This document shows, piece after piece, positions 9,717 to 17,717 of a stretch of 64,000 bases of DNA. The notes under the pieces were generated by a model, which ran no database searches, had not been told where the DNA came from, and saw only the letters and a list, made by a program, of their open reading frames with translations. The stretch is from Pedobacter sp. MR2016-24 (GTDB taxonomy: Bacteria; Bacteroidota; Bacteroidia; Sphingobacteriales; Sphingobacteriaceae), in contig NZ_JAPIVO010000004.1 of the NCBI RefSeq assembly GCF_026239655.1, positions 248,001 through 312,000 on the forward strand, read 5' to 3'. The first letter of the stretch is position 1. The number at the start of each line of letters is the position of its first letter. The position numbers were made by a program, and so were the translations under genes.

Positions 9717-12113
9717 ATGTTTAAACTGAATCTCAAAATCGCATTGCGTAATCTCTGGAAAAATAAAGGTTATACTTTTATAAACATTGCCGGACTTTCC
9801 ATTGGTATGGCAGGTTGTATCCTGATATTTATTTTCATTAGCTACCAGTTGAGTTATGACCAGCAGTTTAAACACAAGGACAGGATTTACCGTGTGGTTT
9901 CTTACTGGAAATATGCAGACGGAGAAGAGTTTTCCAGAGGTGTGCCTCAACCACTAGTACCTGCCATGCGAAATGATTTCGCCATGCTGGATCAGGTAGC
10001 CGCTATACAGCGCAGCGGTGGTGTAATTAAAGTGAAAGATGAGCAGGGTAACATCAGGCTTAAAACTGACGAACGGGCGTTTTTTGTAGAGCCGTCTTTC
10101 TTTAAAATATTTGATTATCAGTGGTTGCAGGGGGATCCGGAAAAGGGACTGGCCACACCAAATACTGTAGCTTTGTCACAGGAGATGGCCACTAAACTAT
10201 TTGGCGACTGGCATAAGGCTGTTGGTCAGGTGATCAATTACAGGAATAAAACTGATCTGAAAGTGACCGGAGTTTTTGCCGATCTGCCGGAAAACAATAG
10301 CAATCCTATCAAAATTGCAATTGCTTATGCAGGTTATGAAAGCAGGAATGCTAAAAACTGGGCTGCTGTAGCTGATGCTTCAGAATGTTATGTATTATTG
10401 AAAGAAGGGGCGGATGTGGATGCACTAAGAACGCCTATGGCTGCTTTTATTAAAAAATACTATGTAGAAAAGGGCGTTGGAGAAGAAAATCATTTTTTTC
10501 AGCCCCTGTCTGAGATTCATAAAGATCAGCGTTACGGAAATATTGCCAATAAAATTACCGGAATGAGTGAGATTTACGGACTGATGGTAATTGGCTTGTT
10601 CCTGATGATCACAGCCTGTATTAACTTCATTAATCTGGCTACGGCGCAGGCCGTGAGTCGTTCTAAAGAAGTTGGCGTTAGAAAAGTAATGGGTAGCAGG
10701 CGTAAGGAACTGGTTGTTCAGTTTTTGACAGAAACGATGACGTTAACGGTAATCGCCCTTTTGCTGGCTTGTGCAGTTACAGAAGCTGTTATGCCTCGTA
10801 TGGCAGCTTTATTTCAGGAAAAACTGTCTTTCAGTCTATTTCAGGAGCCGGTGATTTTTCTTTTTATGTTAGGTCTGGTTTTGTTTGTTGGCTTCCTGGC
10901 CGGTTTTTATCCTGCATTGGTGATGTCTGGATTTAGTCCGGCGCTGGCCATCAAAAACAAGATCAGTATGGGTAATTCTGGTGGTGGTAACTTGCGGAAA
11001 ATCCTGGTTATTGTTCAGTTTGCCATTACGATAATCCTGATTACCGGTACGCTGGTCATACTACAGCAAATGAAGTATATGCGCGAGAAACCTTTGGGTT
11101 TCAATCCTTCTGCGATTTCTCTAATCGATCTGCCGGGAGATAGTTTAAGCATACTGAAGTATGATATCCTGAAGACCAGGATTTTGACTATTCCCGGTGT
11201 GCGTTCTGCTGCATTATGTACCAGCGGACCATCTTCTGAGGATAATTCTTTTAGCAATTTCAGCTTTGGAAGTAGTAAGGATGCGGATTTCCAGGTAAAT
11301 GTGAAGTCCGGGGACCAGGATTATATTAAAACTTTCGGTTTACAGCTGATTGCTGGCAGGGGTTTATCCCGAAGTGATACATTGAATGAATTTGTAGTGA
11401 ATGAAACTTTGCTGCGGAAACTAAATATGAAAGATCCGGAGCAGGCCATAGGAAAGTTGATTCATCTTGGCGGTGGCAGATATAGTGCACCGGTAGTTGG
11501 TGTGGTAAAAGATTTCAATAATATGAATTTAAGAGAGGCCATTTCACCGATCCTCCTTTTTTCCAGTAAAGCCCATGCGGAATCTATCGCTGTAAAAATG
11601 GATGCCCGTCAGCTGCCTGCAGTCATGAAAGAAGTGGAAGTGATGTGGAATTCGTATTTTCCCGACTATGTTTACGACTCACATTTTATGGATGACAATA
11701 TTAGTAAATATTACGAAAGCGAGCAAGTGATGGGTACACTATTTAAGGTATTTGCAGGGGTGATTATCTTTATTTCCTTTATCGGATTATTCGGGCTGAT
11801 CTCATTTGTGGCTACTCAGCGTACAAAAGAGATGGCAATCAGAAAAGTGCTGGGTGCCTCTACTTTTGAGCTGATCAGGATGCTGAATACATCATTTATT
11901 CTCCTTGTTTTCTTTGCCAACCTGGTCGCCCTTCCTATTGCCTATATATTTGTTTCCAAATGGCTGACCCGCTATACTTACCGGATTGAGATGAGCATCT
12001 GGCCTTTCGTAATTGCAATGCTGATCTCTATGGTGATTACATTAATTACGGTAAGTTTAAGGTCTTATCGCGTAGCAAAAACAAATCCTATCGACGCGCT
12101 GAAGTATGAGTAG
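9717..12113 (+). CDS. MacB/FtsX-family ABC transporter permease, array member 5 (second subfamily)
   Basis: This 798-residue protein is the paralogue of member 4, with the same ACINFINLATAQA and RKVMGS segments and KEMAIRKVLGAS in the second FtsX domain. The tail is slightly changed, NPIDALKYE instead of NPVDALKYE. It starts 18 nt after member 4 and is followed 45 nt later by the ABC ATPase at 12159, so the permease array is flanked by ATPases on both sides. Confidence 0.9.
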   Translation: MFKLNLKIALRNLWKNKGYTFINIAGLSIGMAGCILIFIFISYQLSYDQQFKHKDRIYRVVSYWKYADGEEFSRGVPQPLVPAMRNDFAMLDQVAAIQRSGGVIKVKDEQGNIRLKTDERAFFVEPSFFKIFDYQWLQGDPEKGLATPNTVALSQEMATKLFGDWHKAVGQVINYRNKTDLKVTGVFADLPENNSNPIKIAIAYAGYESRNAKNWAAVADASECYVLLKEGADVDALRTPMAAFIKKYYVEKGVGEENHFFQPLSEIHKDQRYGNIANKITGMSEIYGLMVIGLFLMITACINFINLATAQAVSRSKEVGVRKVMGSRRKELVVQFLTETMTLTVIALLLACAVTEAVMPRMAALFQEKLSFSLFQEPVIFLFMLGLVLFVGFLAGFYPALVMSGFSPALAIKNKISMGNSGGGNLRKILVIVQFAITIILITGTLVILQQMKYMREKPLGFNPSAISLIDLPGDSLSILKYDILKTRILTIPGVRSAALCTSGPSSEDNSFSNFSFGSSKDADFQVNVKSGDQDYIKTFGLQLIAGRGLSRSDTLNEFVVNETLLRKLNMKDPEQAIGKLIHLGGGRYSAPVVGVVKDFNNMNLREAISPILLFSSKAHAESIAVKMDARQLPAVMKEVEVMWNSYFPDYVYDSHFMDDNISKYYESEQVMGTLFKVFAGVIIFISFIGLFGLISFVATQRTKEMAIRKVLGASTFELIRMLNTSFILLVFFANLVALPIAYIFVSKWLTRYTYRIEMSIWPFVIAMLISMVITLITVSLRSYRVAKTNPIDALKYE

Positions 12114-12158
12114 CGTGTGATTGCCAGAATTTTATAAACCAGATTTAAAAAAGATAAC

Positions 12159-12842
12159 ATGATAAAACTAGAAAATATAGAAAAATATTATGCGAATAAA
12201 GGATTAAAGAGCTATATCCTGAGGCATGTAAGTACTACCATTCAGCAAGGAGAGTTTGTTTCCATCATGGGTCCTTCAGGTGCAGGTAAATCAACTTTGT
12301 TAAATATTCTCGGGATGCTTGAAGAACCAACATATGGTACCTATGAATTTATGGGGGAGGATGTTACCTCTTTGAATGAACGCAAGCGAATTGAGCTTTA
12401 CCGCAATCATATCGGATTTGTTTTTCAGGCTTATCATCTGATAGACGAGATGACGGTAGCGGAAAACATTGAAGCCCCCTTGTTATACAAGAAAATAGCC
12501 GCTGCAGAGCGCAAGAGCAGGGTGGCAGACATGCTTGACCGCTTTAACATTGTAGGAAAAAAGGACCTGTTCCCCAACCAGCTTTCAGGCGGTCAGCAGC
12601 AACTGGTGGGTATTGCGCGTGCCCTGGCTGCACAGCCCTCTATTATTCTGGCTGATGAACCGACAGGTAACCTGCAATCTGCACAGGCGCTGCAAATTAT
12701 GGAACTGTTTAAAAAACTGAATGAAGAGGAAGGGATTACGATTATTCAGGTAACTCATTCTGAGATTAATGCTGGTTATGGATCAAGGATTTTACATTTG
12801 CTGGACGGTGTAATTAAAGAAGACCTGCAGGTGGCATTATAA
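12159..12842 (+). CDS. ABC transporter ATP-binding protein, LolD/MacB type
   Basis: This 227-residue stand-alone nucleotide-binding subunit hydrolyses ATP to drive FtsX/MacB-type permeases at the inner membrane. Visible motifs are Walker A GPSGAGKST (residues 38-46), a Q-loop FVFQAYHL, the signature LSGGQQQL, Walker B IILADEPTGNL and the switch histidine in QVTHSE. The signature ends QQQL rather than the more usual QQQR, a small deviation. The five upstream permeases lack their own ATPase domain, so this protein and the partial one at position 1 are the likely engines of the array. Confidence 0.93.
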   Translation: MIKLENIEKYYANKGLKSYILRHVSTTIQQGEFVSIMGPSGAGKSTLLNILGMLEEPTYGTYEFMGEDVTSLNERKRIELYRNHIGFVFQAYHLIDEMTVAENIEAPLLYKKIAAAERKSRVADMLDRFNIVGKKDLFPNQLSGGQQQLVGIARALAAQPSIILADEPTGNLQSAQALQIMELFKKLNEEEGITIIQVTHSEINAGYGSRILHLLDGVIKEDLQVAL

Positions 12843-12859
12843 AGATATATATTTGTGGC

Positions 12860-13657
12860 ATGTTACGTCAGTTTACCGATCAGCTCCATAGAGCTGTTAG
12901 CTTCAATTATCCGCCAAAGCGGATTATTTCTATTGTACCCTCACAGACTGAACTTTTATTTGAGCTTGGCCTGAAAGATGAAGTGATAGGAATCACTAAG
13001 TTTTGTGTTCATCCTGCCGCAAAGTTTAAAACAATGACAAAGGTAGGAGGAACCAAAAAACTGAATATTGAGCTGATCAGAAGTTTAAAGCCTGATTTGA
13101 TTATCGGAAACAAAGAGGAGAACAATAGGGAGGACATAGAGCTGCTGTGTGCGGAGTTTCCTGTGTGGATGAGTGACATCTCTAACCTGGAAGAAGCAAT
13201 GGCTGCTATAAGTCAGATTGGTGCATTGGTGGATCGTGAGCCTGAAGCTGCTTATCTAAATCATCTGATCAGTGCCGGTTTTACCGACTTGCAGACTTTG
13301 GCACTGGAGCGGGGAATTGATAAAAAAGTGGCTTACCTGATTTGGAAGGGACCGTATATGCTGGCGGGAAAAAATACTTTTATTGATGATATCCTGACAA
13401 AGAATGGTTTGACCAATGTTGTGAAAGAGAGCCGGTATCCGGAGTTGGATCCGGAACAACTGCAGGCATTGCAGCCAGAATTGATTTTGCTGTCTTCAGA
13501 ACCCTATCCTTTTCGTGAAAAACATATTGATGAACTCCAGGCTGCAATTCCCGATGCTAAAATAATGCTGGTTGATGGCGAAATGTTCTCCTGGTATGGC
13601 AGCAGATTGGTGAAAGCAGTGGAATATCTCTTTCATTTGCAAAAAGAATTAAATTAA
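12860..13657 (+). CDS. BtuF-like helical-backbone metal/cobalamin-binding protein without signal peptide
   Basis: This 265-residue protein has the periplasmic-binding-protein fold of the BtuF/FhuD class. The N-terminal lobe starts with RIISIVPSQTELLFELG and KDEVIGITKFC, a long backbone helix follows, and the C-terminal lobe has PELILLSSEPYPF. Family members bind cobalamin, haem or Fe-siderophore. No signal peptide or lipobox is visible: the protein begins MLRQFTDQLHR and goes directly into the fold. It may therefore act in the cytosol or be misassigned as a transport receptor. It starts 17 nt after the ABC ATPase, so it is probably co-transcribed, but no BtuCD-type permease is nearby. Confidence 0.75.
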   Translation: MLRQFTDQLHRAVSFNYPPKRIISIVPSQTELLFELGLKDEVIGITKFCVHPAAKFKTMTKVGGTKKLNIELIRSLKPDLIIGNKEENNREDIELLCAEFPVWMSDISNLEEAMAAISQIGALVDREPEAAYLNHLISAGFTDLQTLALERGIDKKVAYLIWKGPYMLAGKNTFIDDILTKNGLTNVVKESRYPELDPEQLQALQPELILLSSEPYPFREKHIDELQAAIPDAKIMLVDGEMFSWYGSRLVKAVEYLFHLQKELN

Positions 13658-13712
13658 ATTCGCTTAGAATGAATGGTTTATGTGTTTTGGTGTAAAATAA
13701 ATACAAAAGACT

Positions 13713-13742
13713 TTTGAGAACTGATAACTATCTCTATATTTG
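13713..13742 (+). promoter_or_regulatory. Bacteroidota-type promoter of tRNA-Leu(UAG)
   Basis: TTTG at 13713-13716 and TATATTTG at 13735-13742 are separated by 18 nt. This matches the known Bacteroidota consensus (TTTG or TTG around -33, TAnnTTTG around -7). Transcription would begin near 13745-13750, about 15-20 nt before the tRNA. Confidence 0.75.
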
Positions 13743-13764
13743 CAGTCCTAAACAACTCCTATAT

Positions 13765-13846
13765 GCGGATGTGGCGTAATTGGTAGCCGCACCAGACTTA
13801 GGATCTGGCGCTTCACGGCGTGGGGGTTCGAGTCCCTTCATCCGCA
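13765..13846 (+). tRNA. tRNA-Leu(UAG)
   Basis: An 82-nt class II tRNA. The acceptor stem GCGGATG pairs with CATCCGC, followed by discriminator A. The anticodon stem CCAGA/TCTGG encloses loop CTTAGGA with anticodon TAG. A variable arm and a T-arm with GGTTCGAGTCC are present. CCA is not encoded. It is the only gene between the BtuF-like gene and the Crp-type regulator. Confidence 0.96.
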
Positions 13847-13857
13847 CAACCAATTAT

Positions 13858-13889
13858 AAAAAAAGCAGTCTTTCGGGATTGCTTTTTTT
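13858..13889 (+). terminator. Rho-independent terminator after tRNA-Leu(UAG)
   Basis: AAAAAAGCA and TGCTTTTTT pair around a GTCTTTCGGGAT loop, with a T-run on the plus strand. It starts 12 nt after the tRNA. Confidence 0.8.
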
Positions 13890-14196
13890 GTTTCCACCTG
13901 TATTCTTATCTCCCGTGAATTTATGTAGAACTTATTCTGGACACTCCAGTGAACTCGCATGGCGGTTCAAATCACTCATGTGAATAGATTAACTGAAGAA
14001 AATATGGCTTGCTGCAATTGATCTCAAAACCGCCCTGTAACATACAAGGCGGCTTTGAAATATTTAGCGAGCTGTATTCCTCTTACTATTTATGTATCTG
14101 GCAGAAAGATTACAGTTATAATTGATGTCATCGGAGCTGCATCAGAAGTTGACACAGGCGCTTGATTGCGATTACAAATCAAATTTTTAGAAGCAT
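13890..14196. other. Intergenic stretch with one imperfect inverted repeat
   Basis: No convincing gene is visible here. The stretch contains an imperfect inverted repeat at 14023-14058 (TCAAAACCGCC / GGCGGCTTTGA). A GGTTCAAATC string near 13963 resembles a tRNA T-arm but has no supporting stems. The 3' end of the minus-strand regulator lies at its right edge. Confidence 0.5.
14023..14058. repeat. Imperfect inverted repeat
   Basis: TCAAAaCCGCCcTG and CAaGGCGGcTTTGA face each other around TAACATA, with two mismatched positions. It could terminate the minus-strand regulator transcript ending at 14197, though it lies about 140 nt past that stop and has only a short T/A tract. Confidence 0.45.
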
Positions 14197-14799
14197 TTAC
14201 CTGTTCTCTTTGATCATCTTTGATAAGTACTGCGGGGTAACCTCTAAAAAGGAAGCAATGATTTCTTTCGACACTTTTTGTTCCACATTAATATACCTGG
14301 TTAGTAGTTCCTGGTATCTTTCCCATGCAGAAGGCCTGGCAAAATTATAGAAACTTTTATGACTGTAGTTTTTGTTATACGCGGAAAGGTGGTTCAGAAA
14401 TATTTTTGTGTAAGGGAAGTTGTCAAAAATACAATTCAATTGCTGATACGAGATGGAGGTCAACGTACTGTTGGCCATAACTTCAATGTAAATATCAGAA
14501 GGAATCTGATTAACAAAACTGTCTACGTCCGTCATTATAGAATGATCATCCCAGAGAAAAATCGTTTTTTCTTTTCCTTTTTCATCATTTATAAAACCTC
14601 TCACTACTCCCTTCTGTACGAAATAAATTCTGTCTGAAATCATCCCTGCAGTAAGTATTAAAACTTTGTGGCTATGATGATTTGTACTGATTTGAGCATC
14701 TATGTATTGAATCAACTGGTTTCTTTTTAAACCATTTTTCAGTTCTTCTGGTACAGGATCCAGATCCAGGAGATAATCATGTAGATTTTGTTTAATCAT
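14197..14799 (-). CDS. Crp/Fnr-family transcriptional regulator
   Basis: This 200-residue protein has a cyclic-nucleotide-binding-type beta-roll (about 25-120) with HKVLILTAGMISDRIYFVQKGVVRGF, and a C-terminal region with SKEIIASFLEVTPQYLSKMIKE, the helix-turn-helix-like end seen in short Bacteroidota Crp homologues. The glycine/glutamate/arginine cAMP pocket motif is not evident, so the ligand is unknown and may not be cAMP. It is divergent from the MauE-like gene at 15109, with a 309-nt region between them that could hold its operator. Its own promoter is proposed at 14860-14890. Confidence 0.85.
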   Translation of the reverse strand: MIKQNLHDYLLDLDPVPEELKNGLKRNQLIQYIDAQISTNHHSHKVLILTAGMISDRIYFVQKGVVRGFINDEKGKEKTIFLWDDHSIMTDVDSFVNQIPSDIYIEVMANSTLTSISYQQLNCIFDNFPYTKIFLNHLSAYNKNYSHKSFYNFARPSAWERYQELLTRYINVEQKVSKEIIASFLEVTPQYLSKMIKENR

Positions 14800-14859
14800 T
14801 TGGTTCTAATTAGGTATAGTTAGCGTTAATGTTTAAGTTTTTTATCTTATCTCTCCACA

Positions 14860-14890
14860 CAAATTTAAAGTTTATTATGGAATAATCACA
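14860..14890 (-). promoter_or_regulatory. Candidate promoter of the Crp/Fnr-type regulator
   Basis: On the minus strand TAAATTTG (14867-14860) fits TAnnTTTG, and TGTG (14890-14887) lies at the -33 distance with one mismatch to TTTG. The predicted start leaves a 5' leader of about 58 nt. Confidence 0.5.
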
Positions 14891-15010
14891 CTAATAACTG
14901 TAGCTATAAGCAGCTAAAATCGCCGATGAATAGGAGCTTGTTAATATGTCTTATCTATTTGAATATAAGTGTATTCTGAAACCGATGTTAAGTTTTTTAT
15001 TAAACTGGTA

Positions 15011-15049
15011 TTAAGCAATTTCTGAATATAATATTAAGTGATTTCTGAA
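15011..15049 (+). repeat. Pair of 16-bp direct repeats, possible operator
   Basis: TTAAGCAATTTCTGAA (15011-15026) and TTAAGTGATTTCTGAA (15034-15049) differ at two positions and are offset by 23 bp. They lie 60-98 nt before the MauE-like gene. Direct-repeat spacing near two helical turns suits a DNA-binding dimer pair; the binding factor is not known. Confidence 0.5.
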
Positions 15050-15108
15050 ACTGTTCTTACTCCTTTAAGGAATATCCGTCCTTACCTTAGTCTTATACTA
15101 TTTTACCT

Positions 15109-15555
15109 ATGGAAACAACAATAAAAAGAAAATCATTCTTCTGTTTTGGTGAGAAAACCAAGGTGTTTGCAGACCTTATCAGCTATCTGTTTATTCTGCT
15201 TTTTATCTATACTGCAAGCAGTAAAATATTCACTTTTCAGGATTTCAATAATGTGCTCCATGTGGTGCCCATTTTCGGTCCGTACCATATAGTGATTTCA
15301 GTGCTTATCATTTCTGCCGAGATCGTCATTGGCGTATTGCTGATCATACCGTTCACAAAAAAGACAGGTCTCTTAGCTGCCCTCTTCCTGATAATCATCT
15401 TTACCATTTATCTGATTTACATGGTCTCTTTTGAAAAGGTATTACCCTGCAGCTGCGGGGGAGTAATTTCTCATCTTTCCTGGAGAAACCACATCTGGTT
15501 CAATGCAGGACTGATCTTCCTGTCATCCTTAAGCTTACTAACTAACAAACCATAA
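15109..15555 (+). CDS. MauE/DoxX-like integral membrane protein
   Basis: This 148-residue protein has four predicted TMs (about 22-40, 55-80, 86-106, 120-142), matching the MauE/DoxX-like family. A conserved PCSCGG motif lies at about residues 112-117, just before the last TM. MauE is known to be needed for maturation of the disulfide-rich small subunit of methylamine dehydrogenase. In Bacteroidota, MauE-like proteins occur without that enzyme and their role is not established. It is followed 17 nt later by the first of two small exported proteins with a conserved cysteine pair, which are plausible redox clients (inference). Confidence 0.8.
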   Translation: METTIKRKSFFCFGEKTKVFADLISYLFILLFIYTASSKIFTFQDFNNVLHVVPIFGPYHIVISVLIISAEIVIGVLLIIPFTKKTGLLAALFLIIIFTIYLIYMVSFEKVLPCSCGGVISHLSWRNHIWFNAGLIFLSSLSLLTNKP

Positions 15556-15572
15556 ACAAAAACAAAAAAACA

Positions 15573-15893
15573 ATGATGAAAAAACTAGTATTAGGCCTTG
15601 TGCTGGCGGCGGTAGCTGTCGGGGGCAGTGCATTCACCACACCAAAAAAAAGTATCGTTGAAAATTTTCTTATTCAGCCACTTACAGGCATTTTTTTGAG
15701 AGTTACTACAGCTAATGGCGGTTGCATCAACCTGCTCAGCACACTCCAATGCAGGTATGCAGTTACATCTGCCGGAAGACTTTATATTCCGGCGCAAGCC
15801 TGGTACACGAATGAAGATATCATTAGCTTCCTGAATGCCGGTTATATAGAGGAGATGCAGGTAACAGCTAACGGAATATACCTTATTATTTAA
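15573..15893 (+). CDS. Small exported protein with conserved Cys pair, copy 1
   Basis: This 106-residue protein begins MMKKLVLGLVLAAVAVGGSAF, a clear signal peptide with likely cleavage after SAF or nearby. The mature part of about 85 residues has GGC-x8-C followed by RYAVTSAGRLYIPAQ and an acidic segment. Its closest relative is the next gene, with which it shares SAF, KKSI, L(I/V)QP, the Cys pair, YAVT, GRLYIPAQ and YTN. It may belong to the small Bacteroidota families annotated as DUF6520 or similar, but I cannot confirm that. Its position directly after the MauE-like gene suggests co-expression. Confidence 0.75.
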   Translation: MMKKLVLGLVLAAVAVGGSAFTTPKKSIVENFLIQPLTGIFLRVTTANGGCINLLSTLQCRYAVTSAGRLYIPAQAWYTNEDIISFLNAGYIEEMQVTANGIYLII

Positions 15894-15927
15894 TTATCAC
15901 TTTTTGTTAATTTTTAAATATAGAATT

Positions 15928-16242
15928 ATGAAGAAGATAGTATTTGGCCTGTGCCTGGCGACTGTTGCCATTGCGGGTAGTGCATTTATTAATGAAAAAA
16001 AATCTATTACTGAAAGTTATCTGGTACAGCCTGCAACCGGATCTTTTATCCGGCTCGCGACAGCTCCGGGGGCCTGTATGTCTAGCTCGGGATTAAATTG
16101 TAAATATGCCGTAACAGCTTTTGGACGTTTATATATACCTGCTCAATCAACTTATACCAACGCCAATATAGAAGAATATTTAGGTGATGAGTGGATTGAA
16201 GAGATCCCGAATGTTGGACCGGGGACTTATTATACGCCCTAA
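15928..16242 (+). CDS. Small exported protein with conserved Cys pair, copy 2
   Basis: This 104-residue paralogue of the preceding gene is read from the ATG at 15928. An in-frame ATG 24 nt upstream would put MLIFKYRI before the signal peptide and is less likely. The signal peptide is MKKIVFGLCLATVAIAGSAF. The mature part carries GAC-x7-C, KYAVTAFGRLYIPAQ and a terminal acidic/Tyr segment. The signal peptide has one extra cysteine. Function unknown; duplication of a secreted Cys-pair protein next to a MauE-like gene points to a small processing or redox module. Confidence 0.75.
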   Translation: MKKIVFGLCLATVAIAGSAFINEKKSITESYLVQPATGSFIRLATAPGACMSSSGLNCKYAVTAFGRLYIPAQSTYTNANIEEYLGDEWIEEIPNVGPGTYYTP

Positions 16243-16258
16243 TTATGTCCTTCGATAG

Positions 16259-16294
16259 AAAAAAGCTGTACACTTAAAAACGTACAGCTTTTTT
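16259..16294. terminator. Bidirectional rho-independent terminator
   Basis: AAAAAGCTGTAC and GTACAGCTTTTTT pair perfectly around ACTTAAAAAC. The A-run before and T-run after let it act on both the small-protein transcript (plus) and the SusD transcript (minus, stop at 16315). Confidence 0.88.
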
Positions 16295-16314
16295 ATGATC
16301 GTTAAATTGCTAAT

Positions 16315-17706
16315 TTATCTTTGGTTTTGCTGAATACCGCTTAACTCTATTTCTTCATCCGGAATAGGAAATACATACTTGGGATCATTTGGAAAAAGTG
16401 TATACCTTATTCCATTTAACTCCCGGGATAAAAAGATAGCTGCTCCCTCTTTATTCAATCGCTTTAAATCTGTCCAGCGCAGACTTCTCCAAATTAATTC
16501 TTTACGTCTCTCTGTTAGTATTTTACTTAACGCATCTGTAGCATCATTTGCTGTTAATGGAATAAATGTCCCGGTTTTATATCTGTGTGTCAACAAAGTG
16601 TTAAGTGTAACTAATGCACCTTGCACTTCATTTCTTCTGGCCTGGCATTCTGCTTTGATCAAATAAATCTCGTCTGTAGCCAAACCTGTAAATGGAGCAG
16701 GATAAGATCCTGCATAGCCAAATTTCATATATAAGCTCCCTAATATGTTTGTGCCAAAATAAATGCGCTTTCTCAAATCATTGTTTTCATACAAATTGTA
16801 AAGTTCAGGATTGATGGTTACTGCTGTAATAGCTTCTACCGTTTGTACAATATTATAATAGTTGGTGATTACGGTCGTGCTGAGAATTGTTTCTGTATTA
16901 TTCATACTAAACGGAGTTTTTTCTGTAAGACTAACCAGGTTATAATCAATCAGCGTACTATATAGATTCAAAGTGCTGTCGGCGTAGCTTTCTGCCTGTC
17001 TGTAGTTTCGCATGCTTAAATATATTCTTGCATACAAAGCCATTGCAGCTACTTTAGATGGTCTTTCTCTATTTGCGGCCGCAATACCAGGTTGCAGCAA
17101 AGCGACTGACTGGTTAAGATCTGAAAATATTTGGTTGTAAGTTTGCTCTACCGAAGAGCGGTGTTCTACTTTATCAATTCCGGATTTTAAACGTATTGGC
17201 ATTCCCAATTCAATTGAACTGGTGTGGATGTCATATGCGGGGGAAAAACTGCGTACCAGATCATATAAAAGATAAGCTCTCATAAACAGTGCCCACCCTT
17301 TTAAATTGTTCCATTGTTTTTTATTTACTTCGGCATTTGCCAGTTTATCCAATCCTTCCAGCACATTGTTGCAAATAAATATTGATGAATAACCAATATT
17401 CCAGTCCTTAACATCCTTTTGCCCTTCAAACAGGTCTTTAGCCCAGATATAACTGTTCCTTTCAGCATTAAAGAATGTTCCCTGCCATGCAGCAAAATCA
17501 CTAAAGATATAATCATCTGATGAAATTTGTAAAAGAGCTGGTGTTGACCTGTTAAGATAATCAACATTTTCCAGCATGGCCTGAAATTCATCCAGAGAAG
17601 TTGGTGTCACTATATTGGTATTTGGCTTAGCATCTAAAAAATCTTTTTTACAACTACTGAATGCTACAGTAAAAATTAATATGACGTATAAATAACTGAA
17701 TTTCAT
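16315..17706 (-). CDS. SusD/RagB-family outer-membrane lipoprotein
   Basis: This surface lipoprotein caps a TonB-dependent SusC channel and binds the nutrient. The ATG at 17706 (MKFSYLYVILIF...) is preferred; an in-frame TTG nine bases upstream would only add MNL. The signal peptide ends in a lipobox, AFSSC at about residues 16-20, followed by KKDFLDAKPN, typical of SusD. The TPR-like helical core and a C-terminal SusD domain with ERRKELIWRSLRWTDLKRL are present; the total of about 463 residues is normal. It follows the SusC gene by 11 nt. No degradative enzyme is adjacent, so the substrate is open. Confidence 0.9.
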   Translation of the reverse strand: MKFSYLYVILIFTVAFSSCKKDFLDAKPNTNIVTPTSLDEFQAMLENVDYLNRSTPALLQISSDDYIFSDFAAWQGTFFNAERNSYIWAKDLFEGQKDVKDWNIGYSSIFICNNVLEGLDKLANAEVNKKQWNNLKGWALFMRAYLLYDLVRSFSPAYDIHTSSIELGMPIRLKSGIDKVEHRSSVEQTYNQIFSDLNQSVALLQPGIAAANRERPSKVAAMALYARIYLSMRNYRQAESYADSTLNLYSTLIDYNLVSLTEKTPFSMNNTETILSTTVITNYYNIVQTVEAITAVTINPELYNLYENNDLRKRIYFGTNILGSLYMKFGYAGSYPAPFTGLATDEIYLIKAECQARRNEVQGALVTLNTLLTHRYKTGTFIPLTANDATDALSKILTERRKELIWRSLRWTDLKRLNKEGAAIFLSRELNGIRYTLFPNDPKYVFPIPDEEIELSGIQQNQR

Positions 17707-17717
17707 GAGGTTCAATT

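Larger units (their letters stand above)
14800..15108. other. Divergent intergenic region with direct repeats
   Basis: This region separates the Crp-type regulator (minus) from the MauE-like gene (plus). It is AT-rich. It contains a minus-strand promoter candidate (14860-14890) and two direct copies of TTAAG(C/T)(A/G)ATTTCTGAA at 15011-15026 and 15034-15049. A related TTCTGAAAC string lies near 14974. No gene is seen. Confidence 0.6.

Noticed and set aside
153..12113. Long similar segments among the permeases as transposon copies
   Set aside because: Similarity follows complete genes with normal starts and stops; no inverted ends or transposase are seen, so tandem gene duplication explains it.
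13780..13983. Open frame across tRNA-Leu(UAG)
   Set aside because: It lies over the tRNA and its terminator, so it is a chance frame.
13950..13990. Possible tRNA remnant or attachment site (GGTTCAAATC)
   Set aside because: The T-arm-like string has no matching acceptor or anticodon stem, and no integrase gene is in the window.
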